Assembly (NCBI GenBank): GCA_965372015.1
Contig: CBDVAP010000010.1
Location: forward strand, 1-41,902
DNA: 41,902 nt
Reading direction: 5' to 3'
Source of the DNA: JACZSB01 sp965372015
Lineage (GTDB): Bacteria; Fidelibacterota; Marinisomatia; SCGC-AAA003-L08; TS1B11
Of this stretch, positions 24,362 through 33,231 are shown in pieces (the first letter of the stretch is position 1; each line of letters starts with the position of its first letter). The notes beneath the pieces are model-generated. The model had not been told where the DNA came from. It saw only the letters and a program-made list of their open reading frames with translations, and searched no databases. The position numbers and the translations under genes were made by a program.

Positions 24362-25402
24362 ATGAACAGCATCAGGATAGTCCAATTCGGCTGCGGGTAT
24401 TGGGGACCGAATCTGATGCGGAACTTATTCGCCAATCCAGCGGTGGAGGTAGCGGGATTAGTGGATACTGATAATAAAGTAGGGAATTGGCTGGCCGGGC
24501 ACTACCCGCACGTGCCCTTCACTACTAACACTACAGTGGAGCAGTTGGATGAATGGGATGCTAAAGCGGTAGTGCTGGCCACTCCCGCCGGCACGCACTT
24601 TGACCTGGCCTGCCAGGTGATCGAAAGTGGACGCCACTGTCTGGTTGAGAAGCCTCTGGCCATGACCTCCGGGGAATGCCGGCAGCTGATCGATTCGGCG
24701 GCTCAGGCAGGGGTAATCCTGATGGTGGGGCATACTTTTCTGTTTAACCCCGTTGTACAGGAACTAAAGGAGATTATTCAGGCCGGCAGCCTGGGTGAGA
24801 TATACTACGCCCATGCGCAACGGCTCAATCTCGGGCGGGTACGCAAGGACGTAGATGCCATTTGGAATCTGGCCCCCCATGACATTTCAATCCTGCTGTA
24901 CCTCTTTGGCCAGGTGCCCAGCCGCGTCTCGGCCAGGGGAGCATCCTATATCCAACCCGGCATCGCGGACGTGGCTTTCCTGGACCTGGAATTTCCCGAT
25001 GGGAAGTACGCCTCCATCCAGGTAAGCTGGCTGGATCCTCAGAAAATCCGGCGTCTGACGGTTGTAGGCAGTCAACAAATGGCGGTCTACGATGATGTGG
25101 CCGAGAATAAGCTGGTGATCTATGACAAGGGGGTGGACCGGGCTCATCCGGAGAAGGCCACTTTAGGCTCTTTCGAGGATTTCGGAACTTTCCAGCTGCG
25201 GTTGCGAGCGGGAGGGATGCAAATTCCCCAGATTGATTTCGTGGAACCTTTGAAGATGGAGATAGCCGAATTCGTGGCGGCCATTCAGCAAAACCGTAAT
25301 CCCCTCACTGACGGGGCCAGCGGGCTGCACACTGTGCAGGTGCTGGAGGCGGCTTCTTTATCCATGGCCCGCGATGGGGCCTTCGTGTCGGTGGAGCGCT
25401 AA
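24362..25402 (+). CDS. Gfo/Idh/MocA oxidoreductase, WbpB/WlbA-like sugar 3-dehydrogenase
   Basis: 346 residues from the ATG at 24362 (an alternative at 24335 adds nine residues). The N-terminal Rossmann motif is VQFGCGYWGPNLMRN, and the signature EKPLAMT follows at about residue 97, then GHTFLFNPVVQELKEII and WNLAPHDISILLYLFG, where the conserved DH pair sits. This is the typical sequence of WbpB/WlbA, which oxidises C3 of UDP-GlcNAcA with NAD+. The next gene is a WbpD-like acetyltransferase (TAATG overlap) and a WbpE-like aminotransferase lies 3 kb on, so the trio likely makes a 3-acetamido sugar. WbpA and the WbpI epimerase are not in the window, so the exact sugar is open. Confidence 0.85.
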   Translation: MNSIRIVQFGCGYWGPNLMRNLFANPAVEVAGLVDTDNKVGNWLAGHYPHVPFTTNTTVEQLDEWDAKAVVLATPAGTHFDLACQVIESGRHCLVEKPLAMTSGECRQLIDSAAQAGVILMVGHTFLFNPVVQELKEIIQAGSLGEIYYAHAQRLNLGRVRKDVDAIWNLAPHDISILLYLFGQVPSRVSARGASYIQPGIADVAFLDLEFPDGKYASIQVSWLDPQKIRRLTVVGSQQMAVYDDVAENKLVIYDKGVDRAHPEKATLGSFEDFGTFQLRLRAGGMQIPQIDFVEPLKMEIAEFVAAIQQNRNPLTDGASGLHTVQVLEAASLSMARDGAFVSVER

Positions 25403-25896
25403 TGCTGAAATTTGACCAGCCCCAGCTTTATTCCACCGACAACGATACCCGCACCTGCCGCGACGTCTCGGTGGGAAAGGGGACCGTCATTTGGCATCAT
25501 GTAAACCTGTATAATTGCCGTCTAGGGGAGGACTGCCTGGTAGGCGCTTTCGTTGAAATACAAGCTGGTGCGGTAATCGGTGACCGTACTAAAATCCAGT
25601 CGCATACATTCATCTGCGATAAAGTACGGATCGGGGATGATTGCTTCATCGCCCACGGGGTGATGTTTATCAACGACAGATTTCAAGGCGGGGGTCCCGC
25701 CGGGGATCCAAATAAATGGCAAGCGACCGTCATCGAGGATGGAGTTTCGATCGGCTCGAACGCCACCATCCTACCGGTTCGCATTGGAGCCGGAAGTGTG
25801 GTAGGGGCCGGCGCAGTAGTAACCAAAGATGTGCCGTCCGGGGTGGTGGTGGCGGGCAATCCGGCCCGCATTCTCACTGACCTTCCCGGCGATTAA
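25402..25896 (+). CDS. Left-handed beta-helix N-acetyltransferase, WbpD-like
   Basis: 164 residues built of hexapeptide repeats (VGKGTVIWHHVNLYNC, LVGAFVEIQAGAVIG, KIQSHTFICDKVRIGDDCFIAHGVMFINDRF, SIGSNATILPVRIGAGSVVGAGAVVTKDVP, then VVAGNPARIL). The CFIAHGVMFINDR segment with its conserved His and Asn is characteristic of WbpD/WlbB, which acetylate the 3-amino group of UDP-2-acetamido-3-amino-glucuronate. The ATG overlaps the stop of the WbpB-like gene, so dehydrogenase and acetyltransferase are made together. The length matches other family members (about 160-200). Confidence 0.85.
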   Translation: MLKFDQPQLYSTDNDTRTCRDVSVGKGTVIWHHVNLYNCRLGEDCLVGAFVEIQAGAVIGDRTKIQSHTFICDKVRIGDDCFIAHGVMFINDRFQGGGPAGDPNKWQATVIEDGVSIGSNATILPVRIGAGSVVGAGAVVTKDVPSGVVVAGNPARILTDLPGD

Positions 25897-25919
25897 TCGC
25901 CGCTGGCATAGGTAGGCTA

Positions 25920-27050
25920 GTGCGGCCGAAAATATTGATGGCTTCGTCGGTGCATGTCTGGAATGACATTCGGATTTATTATAAGGAAACGCTTAGCTTA
26001 GCCGGGATAGGCGATATCCGCCTGGTGGCCGTAAATAACGATTTCGGGCCGGCTGGGGTGCCCGAAAACATCCACATACATCGCATGCCACAGGTTAATT
26101 CACGAATCCCTTTTGTGGGAGCACCTTTCACCAGGTTGAGAAGAATTGGCAAGATCCTGGTGGAGGTCCTGAAAAAGGACTATGATGTATTTCATTTTCA
26201 TGATCCTGAGCTCATCCCGGTTAGTTGGGTGGCGAAGCTGTTGGGGAAAAAGGTCATATATGATGTGCACGAAGATTACCTGGTGAGTTTCCGGGGTAAA
26301 AAATGGTTGCCGGCTCCGGTAGGAGGGCTTTTGGGTTGGATCGTCAGGTTATTCGAGCGGATCAGTTTGCCGGTTTTCGATCGGGTGATTCTCGCCGAGC
26401 GCTGCTACCAGTACGCGTTCTCCGCCAAACGGTGCAGCCTGGTGCAGAACTATCCCCTGAGGCAAGATCCACCGGAGCCCGTTCTTCGTGCCGATAGAAG
26501 CCCCTTGAGGCTAATCTACGTCGGCGCCCTGTCGACGGTCAGGGGTATTACCGACATGGTAGAGGCCGTTGCTCAAGTGTGGTCTGAATCAGAAAATGTC
26601 ACCCTGGATATTTTCGGCCAGCTGGGTGAAAAGGAACTGGAACATTTGATCCACTCGCCCGATTACAGTGACTGGCTGAAATATCACGGATGGGTCCCCG
26701 TGGACGAGTTATCCCGGCGCTTACCGGAATTCCATGTTGGGATTAACCCTGTGCGGGACTACCCTAACTATCGCCATTCACTGCTAACTAAATTATTCGA
26801 TTATGCCGCTGCCGGTTTACCGGTGATCACCACCGATCTCCCTGGCATTATGGGGGAGTTCGGGGAGGCTGGATTCCTGGCTAGTTATTCTTCGGGCGAT
26901 GTAGCGGGTCTGGCAGCCGCAATTCGTGCCTTGTTTGACGAGGACCGGCGCACAGCAATGGCTCGCAAGGCGCTGGAGGTAAGTCAACGATATTCATGGG
27001 ATTCCCAAGCGCAGGTGTTGTTGGGAATTTATCGAGAAATACTAGCATGA
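25920..27050 (+). CDS. GT4-family glycosyltransferase
   Basis: 376 residues. GT-B fold: the N-terminal lobe has VWNDIRIYYKETLSLA and DVFHFHDPELIPVSWVAKLLGKKVIYDVHEDY. The C-terminal lobe has LIYVGALSTVRGITDMVEAVAQ and the glycosyltransferase group 1 motif HSLLTKLFDYAAAGLPVITTDLPGIMGEF, where the E of EX7E is replaced in part. It adds one sugar to the lipid-linked repeat unit on the cytoplasmic side; donor and acceptor cannot be told. The start is GTG at 25920, and its stop forms ATGA with the next glycosyltransferase. Confidence 0.85.
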   Translation: MRPKILMASSVHVWNDIRIYYKETLSLAGIGDIRLVAVNNDFGPAGVPENIHIHRMPQVNSRIPFVGAPFTRLRRIGKILVEVLKKDYDVFHFHDPELIPVSWVAKLLGKKVIYDVHEDYLVSFRGKKWLPAPVGGLLGWIVRLFERISLPVFDRVILAERCYQYAFSAKRCSLVQNYPLRQDPPEPVLRADRSPLRLIYVGALSTVRGITDMVEAVAQVWSESENVTLDIFGQLGEKELEHLIHSPDYSDWLKYHGWVPVDELSRRLPEFHVGINPVRDYPNYRHSLLTKLFDYAAAGLPVITTDLPGIMGEFGEAGFLASYSSGDVAGLAAAIRALFDEDRRTAMARKALEVSQRYSWDSQAQVLLGIYREILA

Positions 27051-28255
27051 GAGTATTATTACTGACCCAGTTTTTCCCGCCGGAAATTGGAGCCGCGGCG
27101 GAGAGAATGAGCAGTCTGGCCCGGTTCATTGCCGACCGGGCGGAACTGACTGTACTGGCGCCGGTGCCGTCATATCCCTGGAGTAAAATTATCAACAAAA
27201 AGGAGTGGGCGGCCAAGGACGCCGAGGGCGGGCCTTACCGGTTGAAGCGCTGTTATAAAATACCAAAAAGGGGGAATTTGTTTATACGCCTGCTGAGTGA
27301 AATTCACTATGCCGGCAACTGCCTGCTGCACCTGTTGTTCGCTCGGCACTATGATTTGATCATTATCTCCATCCCCTCTTTTTTATTGGGATTCGTTGGA
27401 CCTATTATGCGATTATTGCGGGGCAGCGAATATGTCCTGGATGTTAGAGATCTATACCCGGCCTCTGTGAAGGAGGTGGGGATTATCCACGAAGGGGTCG
27501 TGTATCGCCTATTGAAGAGGGCCGAAGCCTGGCTTTATCGTCGGGCCCGGCTGGTGAGTATCGTTAACGAGACCTGGCGTCCGGCGATTGCAAAATATGC
27601 CCGGGAAATAGTGGTGGTTCCCAACGGCCTGGACCTGGATCAATTACCCTCCCGTAAGGCCACTCCGCCCTCATTGTCCGCCCGGCAAAGGGAGCTTTTG
27701 GCTGCCCACTTCGTGGTGGTCTATATTGGCAATATTGGCACGTTTTACGATTTTGACCCCTTTTTATCCGCCGCCACTGAAATCGGACAAGCGGACGCCC
27801 AGGACATTCTATTTCTGTTTGTTGGCGAAGGCTCTCAGCGAGCGGAGTTGGAAAATCGGATAAAAGCGCAAACAGTGGAAAATTGTGTCGTCTGGGATCC
27901 AATCCCTACTGAATTTCTTATATCGTTCTTGGGTCTGTGCCAAGTGGGAATCGTTGGGTGGCGAGCAAATACCAAGTTTTTGGAAAATGGTGTTCCAAAT
28001 AAGGTTTACGAGTATTTAGCCGCTGATTTGGATGTTATCGCCTGTATTCCCGGGACGTTGCCGGGGATTCTGACTGACAGCGGCCGGGTGCATCAATTTG
28101 CCAATCAGGACCATGCTGGAATAGTCGCAAAAATACTGGAAATACAGCAACGCGGTGGAAAAACCCGGACCTCTTTGGACCTGTTAGCAACGTTTTCCCG
28201 CAAACGCCATTATACCCAATTGTGGCAACATATCGTCCCAGAAGATAAATCATGA
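27047..28255 (+). CDS. GT4-family glycosyltransferase (WcaI/WbuB-like)
   Basis: 402 residues from the ATG at 27047, which forms ATGA with the preceding stop and starts MRVLLLTQFFPPEIGAAAERMSSLARF, the WbuB/WcaI N-terminal signature. It continues with APVPSYPWSKI, HYDLIIISIPSFLLGFVGP, LDVRDLYPASVKEVG and, in the C-terminal lobe, FLENGVPNKVYEYLAADLDVIACIPG. The WbuB class transfers N-acetylated 6-deoxy sugars in some O-antigens, but the donor here is unknown. It is coupled to the previous GT4 gene. It is followed by a 136-nt gap before the aminotransferase. Confidence 0.85.
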   Translation: MRVLLLTQFFPPEIGAAAERMSSLARFIADRAELTVLAPVPSYPWSKIINKKEWAAKDAEGGPYRLKRCYKIPKRGNLFIRLLSEIHYAGNCLLHLLFARHYDLIIISIPSFLLGFVGPIMRLLRGSEYVLDVRDLYPASVKEVGIIHEGVVYRLLKRAEAWLYRRARLVSIVNETWRPAIAKYAREIVVVPNGLDLDQLPSRKATPPSLSARQRELLAAHFVVVYIGNIGTFYDFDPFLSAATEIGQADAQDILFLFVGEGSQRAELENRIKAQTVENCVVWDPIPTEFLISFLGLCQVGIVGWRANTKFLENGVPNKVYEYLAADLDVIACIPGTLPGILTDSGRVHQFANQDHAGIVAKILEIQQRGGKTRTSLDLLATFSRKRHYTQLWQHIVPEDKS

Positions 28256-28391
28256 AAACAAAAGTTTTTACTGCGAACCGAGTTCTGTAGGCGTAGGATC
28301 GGACTCAATGGGAACCAGCAACTATAATTGCCACCTCATTGCCCGGCTGCGCTGGTCCGGATCAAAGCCGATATAGACAGGAAGGCGCCCC

Positions 28392-29501
28392 GTGACCAGC
28401 CAACCAATTCCCTTGGTGGATCTCAAAGCTCAGTACAACACTATCAAGACGGAAATAGACTCCACAGTGGCGGAGGTGTTGAACAGCTGTGCCTTTATCG
28501 GCGGACGGTTTGTGGAACAGTTTGAAGCCGATTTCGCCGCCTACACCGGCGCTAAATATGTGATTGGGGTGGGCAACGGCACAGACGCTCTGATGATTGC
28601 CCTGCGCAGCCTGCAACTCGAGCCCGGTTTTGAAGCCCTGGTGCCGGCCAACACGTTTATCGCCACCTCCGAAGCGGTCACCCACGCCGGCGGCCGGCCC
28701 CGGTTCTGCGACGTGGACCCTGAAACTTATCTATTGGATCTGGAGCGAGCCGAGGAATTGGTGAATGATAGCACCAGGGTGATCATACCGGTGCATCTGT
28801 ACGGCCGGATGGTTGACATGCCGGCCGTTCGCCGGTTTGCCGACCGCCATAAGCTGTTGGTGGTGGAGGATGCCGCCCAGGCCCATGGCGCTCAGCGGGA
28901 TGGTATCAGGATCGGCGATCTGAGTTCGATGGTAACTTATAGTTTTTATCCAGGGAAAAACCTGGGCGCTTATGGAGACGGCGGAGCAATCACCACTGGC
29001 GACCAGCGGCTGGCCGGGCTGTTGCGCAAATGGCGTACCCACGGCGCAGGCCGCAAATACGAGCACGAGTTCGAAGGGATCAACAGTCGCCTGGACGGGT
29101 TGCAGGCAGCAGTGCTGTCAGTGAAGCTCCGACACCTGCCCCAGTGGACTCGCCGCCGGCAGGAAGCGGCACAGGTTTACCACCGGTTGCTGGAACCGCT
29201 GGGGCTACCATTGCCCCGGGAGAGCGAGCCGGGGAGCCATGTCTATCACCTGTACGTCACCCGGGTGGACCAGCGGGACCGGGTACTTTCCACGTTGCGG
29301 GATAAAGGGGTCCACGCCGGGGTCCATTATCCGGTTGCCCTACCGTTTTTAGAAGCCTATAAGCATCTAGGACATAAGCCGGAGGAGTTTCCCGTTACCC
29401 ACGCCCAGATGGGCCGGTTGATATCCCTGCCGCTTTTTCCGGAAATAACTACTGAGCAGATCGAGCATGTCGCCCAATCCTTGGATCAAGCGCTGCAGTA
29501 G
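28392..29501 (+). CDS. DegT/DnrJ/EryC1-type sugar aminotransferase, WbpE-like
   Basis: A 369-residue pyridoxal-phosphate enzyme. Family features: IPLVDLKAQYNTIKTEI at the N-terminus, GVGNGTDALMIALRSL, ANTFIATSEAVTHAGGRPRFCDVDP, VVEDAAQAHGA and the PLP-lysine segment SFYPGKNLGAYGDGGAI, with the C-terminal GVHYPVALPFLEAYKHLG block. WbpE aminates the 3-keto sugar made by WbpB, using glutamate. The partner genes are at 24362-25896, separated by two glycosyltransferases. The start is GTG at 28392, with a GGAAGG box nearby. The preceding gap contains a TATAAT without a matching -35. Confidence 0.9.
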   Translation: MTSQPIPLVDLKAQYNTIKTEIDSTVAEVLNSCAFIGGRFVEQFEADFAAYTGAKYVIGVGNGTDALMIALRSLQLEPGFEALVPANTFIATSEAVTHAGGRPRFCDVDPETYLLDLERAEELVNDSTRVIIPVHLYGRMVDMPAVRRFADRHKLLVVEDAAQAHGAQRDGIRIGDLSSMVTYSFYPGKNLGAYGDGGAITTGDQRLAGLLRKWRTHGAGRKYEHEFEGINSRLDGLQAAVLSVKLRHLPQWTRRRQEAAQVYHRLLEPLGLPLPRESEPGSHVYHLYVTRVDQRDRVLSTLRDKGVHAGVHYPVALPFLEAYKHLGHKPEEFPVTHAQMGRLISLPLFPEITTEQIEHVAQSLDQALQ

Positions 29502-29765
29502 GAAATATGGCCTCCGGAATACAAGTTTCTTAGGGGTGATACTGCGATCTCAAGCCCATTTAGGGATTCACTGGGCCGCGAGGCCATTTTTAAGTAGCCA
29601 AACGCTCTTCCCGGTAATATATTCCCATAGTCGCCGCAGCTTGGTTTCCCGGCTACTGCGCTGGGTAGAGCGGTGATCGTATCGTTGGAACACAGCAGCA
29701 ATGGAGGTGACCTCTAAGCCAGTTTGATAAAAGGGTATTCTATTAACCAGCATTGGATTAGTGTT
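29502..29765. other. Intergenic region before the sugar transferase gene
   Basis: 264 nt with no convincing gene. Frames of 60-70 codons on both strands have no family resemblance. A short GAGGT-GAC-CTC palindrome lies near 29704. No good promoter was found. The following gene is assigned to the ATG at 29766; its frame is open from 29724. Confidence 0.4.
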
Positions 29766-31136
29766 ATGAAGTCCAGAGATCGCTGGAATGTGCTCATTAT
29801 CGGACTGTTGCTGCTGGGTGACCTGGCCGGCCTCCTGCTGGCGCTAAGGTTGATCTCCAGTAATTTTGGGCGGCTGATTATGGACCCCTGGTTTGGGGCC
29901 TTTGCCGTAGGTAACCTGGTGGCGTTGCAACTGTTCAGTCAGTACAACCCCGACGGAGCAGTATCCCGGGTGGATGAGGCTTTCCAGGTACTGACCAATG
30001 CGGCGGTTATCACGATCGCGTTAATTCTGCTGGGGTCGATATTTGAGATCCCCATGTCGATCGGTCCGCGCGGTCTGGTCAAGCTGGGAGTGTTCTTCAG
30101 CCTGTTCAGTATCCCCTACCGTTGGCTGCTCAGGTCTGTGCAGAAGCAGCTCTTTGCCTACAATATCGGTACCCGGCATACCGTAATTGTGGGAACCACT
30201 CAACGGGCGGATGAGATTTCACGCCGGATTCGGGAACAGCCCGGATTGGGCTACGACCTGGTGGGGTTTGTGGACGACGGCCTCCCGCCGGCCGGGTCGT
30301 CCTTTGAACCGCTGCTGGGCGATTTAGGGGCATTGCCGGCCCTATTGCAAAAGCACAATGTCAGCGAAGTGATCATCACTCTGGATAAACCGGAGCATGA
30401 ATCACTTTTACAGCTGATGTCTACCATCAACGGCGCACCGGTAGAGATCAAGATCCTGCCCGATATGTATGAAGTGGTGACCGGCCTGGCACGCACGGAG
30501 CACATTTACGGGTTGCCCCTGATTCGGATCAACCCCGATTTCATCACCCCTTTCCAACGCTATATCAAGCGGGCCTTGGACGTGGTAATTGCCTTGACCG
30601 GTCTGTTGATAACCAGCCCATTGCTGCTGGCGATGGCCTTGCTGGTGCGGCTGACCAGCCCCGGCCCGGCCATTTTTATTCAGGAGCGGGTGGGCTACCG
30701 GGGCAAACGTTTCACGATCCACAAGCTGCGCACAATGGTGGAGAACGCCGAGGGCGCCACCGGTCCGGTCTGGGCGCGCACAGACGATCCCCGGACTACG
30801 ACCATCGGCCGGGTACTGCGGCGCCTGCGCATCGATGAACTACCCCAGTTGTGGAACGTGCTGCTGGGTAATATGAGCCTGGTGGGCCCCCGTCCCGAGC
30901 GACCCCATTTCGTGGACTGGTTTGTGGGGGAATTTCCCTATTATAACCGGCGGCTGCAGGTGCGTCCGGGTATCACCGGCTGGGCCCAGGTGCGGGGTAA
31001 TTATGATACCTCCCTGGAGGACGTCCGGCGTAAATTAAAAGACGATTTTTTCTACATCGAGAATTTCTCGATCCGGCTGGACCTGAAAATCCTGTTGATG
31101 ACCATCCGGGTGGTCCTGAGCGGCCAGGGCACCTAG
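29766..31136 (+). CDS. Undecaprenyl-phosphate sugar phosphotransferase (polyprenyl glycosylphosphotransferase)
   Basis: 456 residues. The N-terminal part has four membrane segments (LIIGLLLLGDLAGLLLALRLI and following), the middle a nucleotide-binding-like domain (RHTVIVGTTQRADEISRRI...), and the C-terminal part (about 270-456) the bacterial sugar transferase domain with RYIKRALDVVIALTGLLITSPLLL, ERVGYRGKRFTIHKLRTM, RLRIDELPQLWNVLLGNMSLVGPRPERP and RLQVRPGITGWAQVRGNY. It transfers a sugar-1-phosphate from a UDP-sugar to undecaprenyl phosphate, the first step of repeat-unit assembly. It is of the WbaP/CpsE type with the long N-terminal membrane region. It ends the polysaccharide locus. Confidence 0.92.
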   Translation: MKSRDRWNVLIIGLLLLGDLAGLLLALRLISSNFGRLIMDPWFGAFAVGNLVALQLFSQYNPDGAVSRVDEAFQVLTNAAVITIALILLGSIFEIPMSIGPRGLVKLGVFFSLFSIPYRWLLRSVQKQLFAYNIGTRHTVIVGTTQRADEISRRIREQPGLGYDLVGFVDDGLPPAGSSFEPLLGDLGALPALLQKHNVSEVIITLDKPEHESLLQLMSTINGAPVEIKILPDMYEVVTGLARTEHIYGLPLIRINPDFITPFQRYIKRALDVVIALTGLLITSPLLLAMALLVRLTSPGPAIFIQERVGYRGKRFTIHKLRTMVENAEGATGPVWARTDDPRTTTIGRVLRRLRIDELPQLWNVLLGNMSLVGPRPERPHFVDWFVGEFPYYNRRLQVRPGITGWAQVRGNYDTSLEDVRRKLKDDFFYIENFSIRLDLKILLMTIRVVLSGQGT

Positions 31137-31226
31137 CGCCGCAGCCTGTATCCGGCCAGCCGGAATTATCCGTAAAGAGCGGAAGCAGGCTCCGAGGCCC
31201 CGGCGCAAATCCAGCTGTAACCCTTT

Positions 31227-31232
31227 TATAAT
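31227..31232 (+). promoter_or_regulatory. TATAAT -10 element just upstream of serS
   Basis: A perfect TATAAT lies 11 nt before the serS ATG at 31244. No TTGACA-like -35 is found at 16-18 nt. If it is used, transcription would begin about 5 nt before the start codon, giving an almost leaderless mRNA. No Shine-Dalgarno box is seen before this ATG. Confidence 0.35.
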
Positions 31233-31243
31233 AGAGTTATTAG

Positions 31244-32521
31244 ATGTTACCGATGCGCTTCATTCGTCACAACCTGGAACAGGTTCAGGCGGGCCTCAGT
31301 AATAAGGGCTTTGACCCGCTGGAACTGGACCGGCTGCTGGAAGCGGATGCTCGCTGGCGTGAGGAAACGGTGGCGGTGGAGCAGCTCAAGGCCGAGCGCA
31401 ACCGGGCCAGTGACGAGGTCGCCCAATTGAAGCGGGACGGCCAATCGGTCCAGGACCGGATCGCTGAGCTGGGGGAACTAGCCGGCCGCATCAAGGGGTT
31501 GGATCATGAGGCCCAGGCCATGGGGAGGGAGCTGGAGCAAAAGCTGCTCTGGGTCCCCAACCTGCCACACGCCAGCACCCCGGTGGGACCGGACGCTAGT
31601 CACAATCAGGTAGTGGCGGCCTGGGGCGACCCGGTAGAGCATGCCTTCGACGCCCGGGATCAGGTGGAATTATTAGCCCGGTTGCAGCTGGTGGATTTTG
31701 CGGCGGGGGCCCGGATCGCCGGTAAGGGTTTCCCGCTCTATACCGGCAGGGGCGCCCGGCTGGAACGGGCCCTGATCAATTTCATGCTGGACCTCCACAC
31801 CAGGGAGCACGGCTACACCGAAATCTATCCCCCCTTCCTCAGTACCCGCCGCTCAATTACCACCACCGGACAACTGCCCAAGCTGGAAGAGGATATGTAC
31901 ATCACAACGGCGGATGACTTATTCCTCATCCCAACGGCCGAGGTACCGGTGACCAATATTCATCAGGGATGTGTCCTGTCTGAGGATCAGCTCCCGCTCA
32001 AATATGCCGCTTTCAGCGCCTGCTTCCGCCGGGAGGCGGGCAGCTACGGCCAGGAAACCAAGGGGCTGCTGAGAGTGCACCAGTTCAACAAGGTGGAACT
32101 GGTAAAATTTGTACATCCGGACAGTTCCTATGAGGAGTTGGAGACCCTGCGGGCTGATGCCGAGGCTGTGCTCCAGCGCCTGGGCCTGGCCTACCGGGTG
32201 GTGGAACTGTGCACCGGCGACCTGTCGTTTGCAGCCGCCAAATGCTACGATCTGGAACTGCAAGCGCCGGTGACCGGTAAATGGCTGGAAGTGAGTAGTT
32301 GCAGCAATTTCGAAGCTTTCCAGGCCCGGCGGGGACAGATCCGGTTCCGGCCCGGCGACGGTGGAAAACCTGATTACCTGCATACACTTAACGGGTCGGG
32401 AGTAGCCACCCCGCGACTGATGGTGGCGCTGGTCGAGAGCTGCCAACAGGCCGACGGCAGCCTGGTGCTCCCCGAGGCCCTGGCGCCCTATTACGGAGCG
32501 GATGTGATCGAGCCTCGATGA
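31244..32521 (+). CDS. serS: Seryl-tRNA synthetase
   Basis: A 425-residue class II synthetase. The N-terminal tRNA-binding coiled coil covers about residues 25-100 (LDRLLEADARWREETVAVEQLKAERNRASDEV...). Catalytic motifs: the motif 2 loop FRREAGSYGQETKGLLRVHQFNKVELV and motif 3 NGSGVATPRLMVALVESCQ, plus the Ser-site TAEVPVTN. The start at 31244 matches the usual MLDIKFIREN-type beginning (here MLPMRFIRHN). The stop overlaps plsC in an ATGA. Confidence 0.95.
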   Translation: MLPMRFIRHNLEQVQAGLSNKGFDPLELDRLLEADARWREETVAVEQLKAERNRASDEVAQLKRDGQSVQDRIAELGELAGRIKGLDHEAQAMGRELEQKLLWVPNLPHASTPVGPDASHNQVVAAWGDPVEHAFDARDQVELLARLQLVDFAAGARIAGKGFPLYTGRGARLERALINFMLDLHTREHGYTEIYPPFLSTRRSITTTGQLPKLEEDMYITTADDLFLIPTAEVPVTNIHQGCVLSEDQLPLKYAAFSACFRREAGSYGQETKGLLRVHQFNKVELVKFVHPDSSYEELETLRADAEAVLQRLGLAYRVVELCTGDLSFAAAKCYDLELQAPVTGKWLEVSSCSNFEAFQARRGQIRFRPGDGGKPDYLHTLNGSGVATPRLMVALVESCQQADGSLVLPEALAPYYGADVIEPR

Positions 32522-33231
32522 GGATTTTGCGATCCGCTTGGGCTCTCTTTATGCTCCTGGTGGCCACCCTGGTCATGGCCACATTGGCTATCCTGATTGG
32601 CGTATTTGACCGCTCCCATCAGCGTGTAGGCTATCTCAGTAAATTCTGGGCGCGGTGGTACCTCTGGTCCACCGGCCTGCCCATTACGGTCACCGGGCTG
32701 GAGAATCTGGAACCGGGACAATCATACCTGTATATCAGTAATCACAGCTCGGCTCTGGACATAGTCATCGCACTGGCGTACCTGCCACGCCCGATCTGCT
32801 TCATGGCCAAGCAGGGTCTGTTCCGCATTCCGCTGTTTGGCTGGAGTATGTGGGCCATGGGCAGCATACCGGTGAATCGCTCCAACCGGGCCCAGGCGCG
32901 TAAGTCGGTGGACCGGGCCCTTACTGTTTTACGGACCAAGTCGCTGTCGATGATTTTCTACCCGGAAGGGACGCGCACCCGGACCGGGAAGCTGCTGCCT
33001 TTCAAGAAAGGGGTGTTCCACCTGGCGCTCCGTAGCGGGATGCCGCTGGTACCGGTGGCAATCAAGGGCAGCTTTAAGGCCCTGCCCCCCGGTGGACTAA
33101 GCTTGACTTTCACGCCGATTTACGTTACAATTGGCAGGCCTATAGAGACAGCCGATCTGACCAATGACGACCGCGAACCATTATGCCGCCAAGCCCAGAG
33201 CAGTATTCAAGCCCTGCTGGACAATACCTGA
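32518..33231 (+). CDS. plsC: 1-acyl-sn-glycerol-3-phosphate acyltransferase
   Basis: 237 residues with one or two N-terminal membrane segments (LFMLLVATLVMATLAILIGVF). Acyltransferase motif I is NHSSALD (the HX4D catalytic pair), motif II follows as AKQGLFRIPLFGWSMWAMGSIPVNRSN, and motif III is FYPEGTRTRTG. It adds the second fatty acid to make phosphatidic acid in the inner membrane. It overlaps serS by ATGA. Its C-terminal 68 nt overlap the open frame of the DUF2851 gene, whose own start is unclear. Confidence 0.92.
   Translation: MRILRSAWALFMLLVATLVMATLAILIGVFDRSHQRVGYLSKFWARWYLWSTGLPITVTGLENLEPGQSYLYISNHSSALDIVIALAYLPRPICFMAKQGLFRIPLFGWSMWAMGSIPVNRSNRAQARKSVDRALTVLRTKSLSMIFYPEGTRTRTGKLLPFKKGVFHLALRSGMPLVPVAIKGSFKALPPGGLSLTFTPIYVTIGRPIETADLTNDDREPLCRQAQSSIQALLDNT

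Noticed and set aside
28323..28328. TATAAT upstream of the aminotransferase gene
   Set aside because: No -35-like element at 16-18 nt, so a promoter call is not supported.
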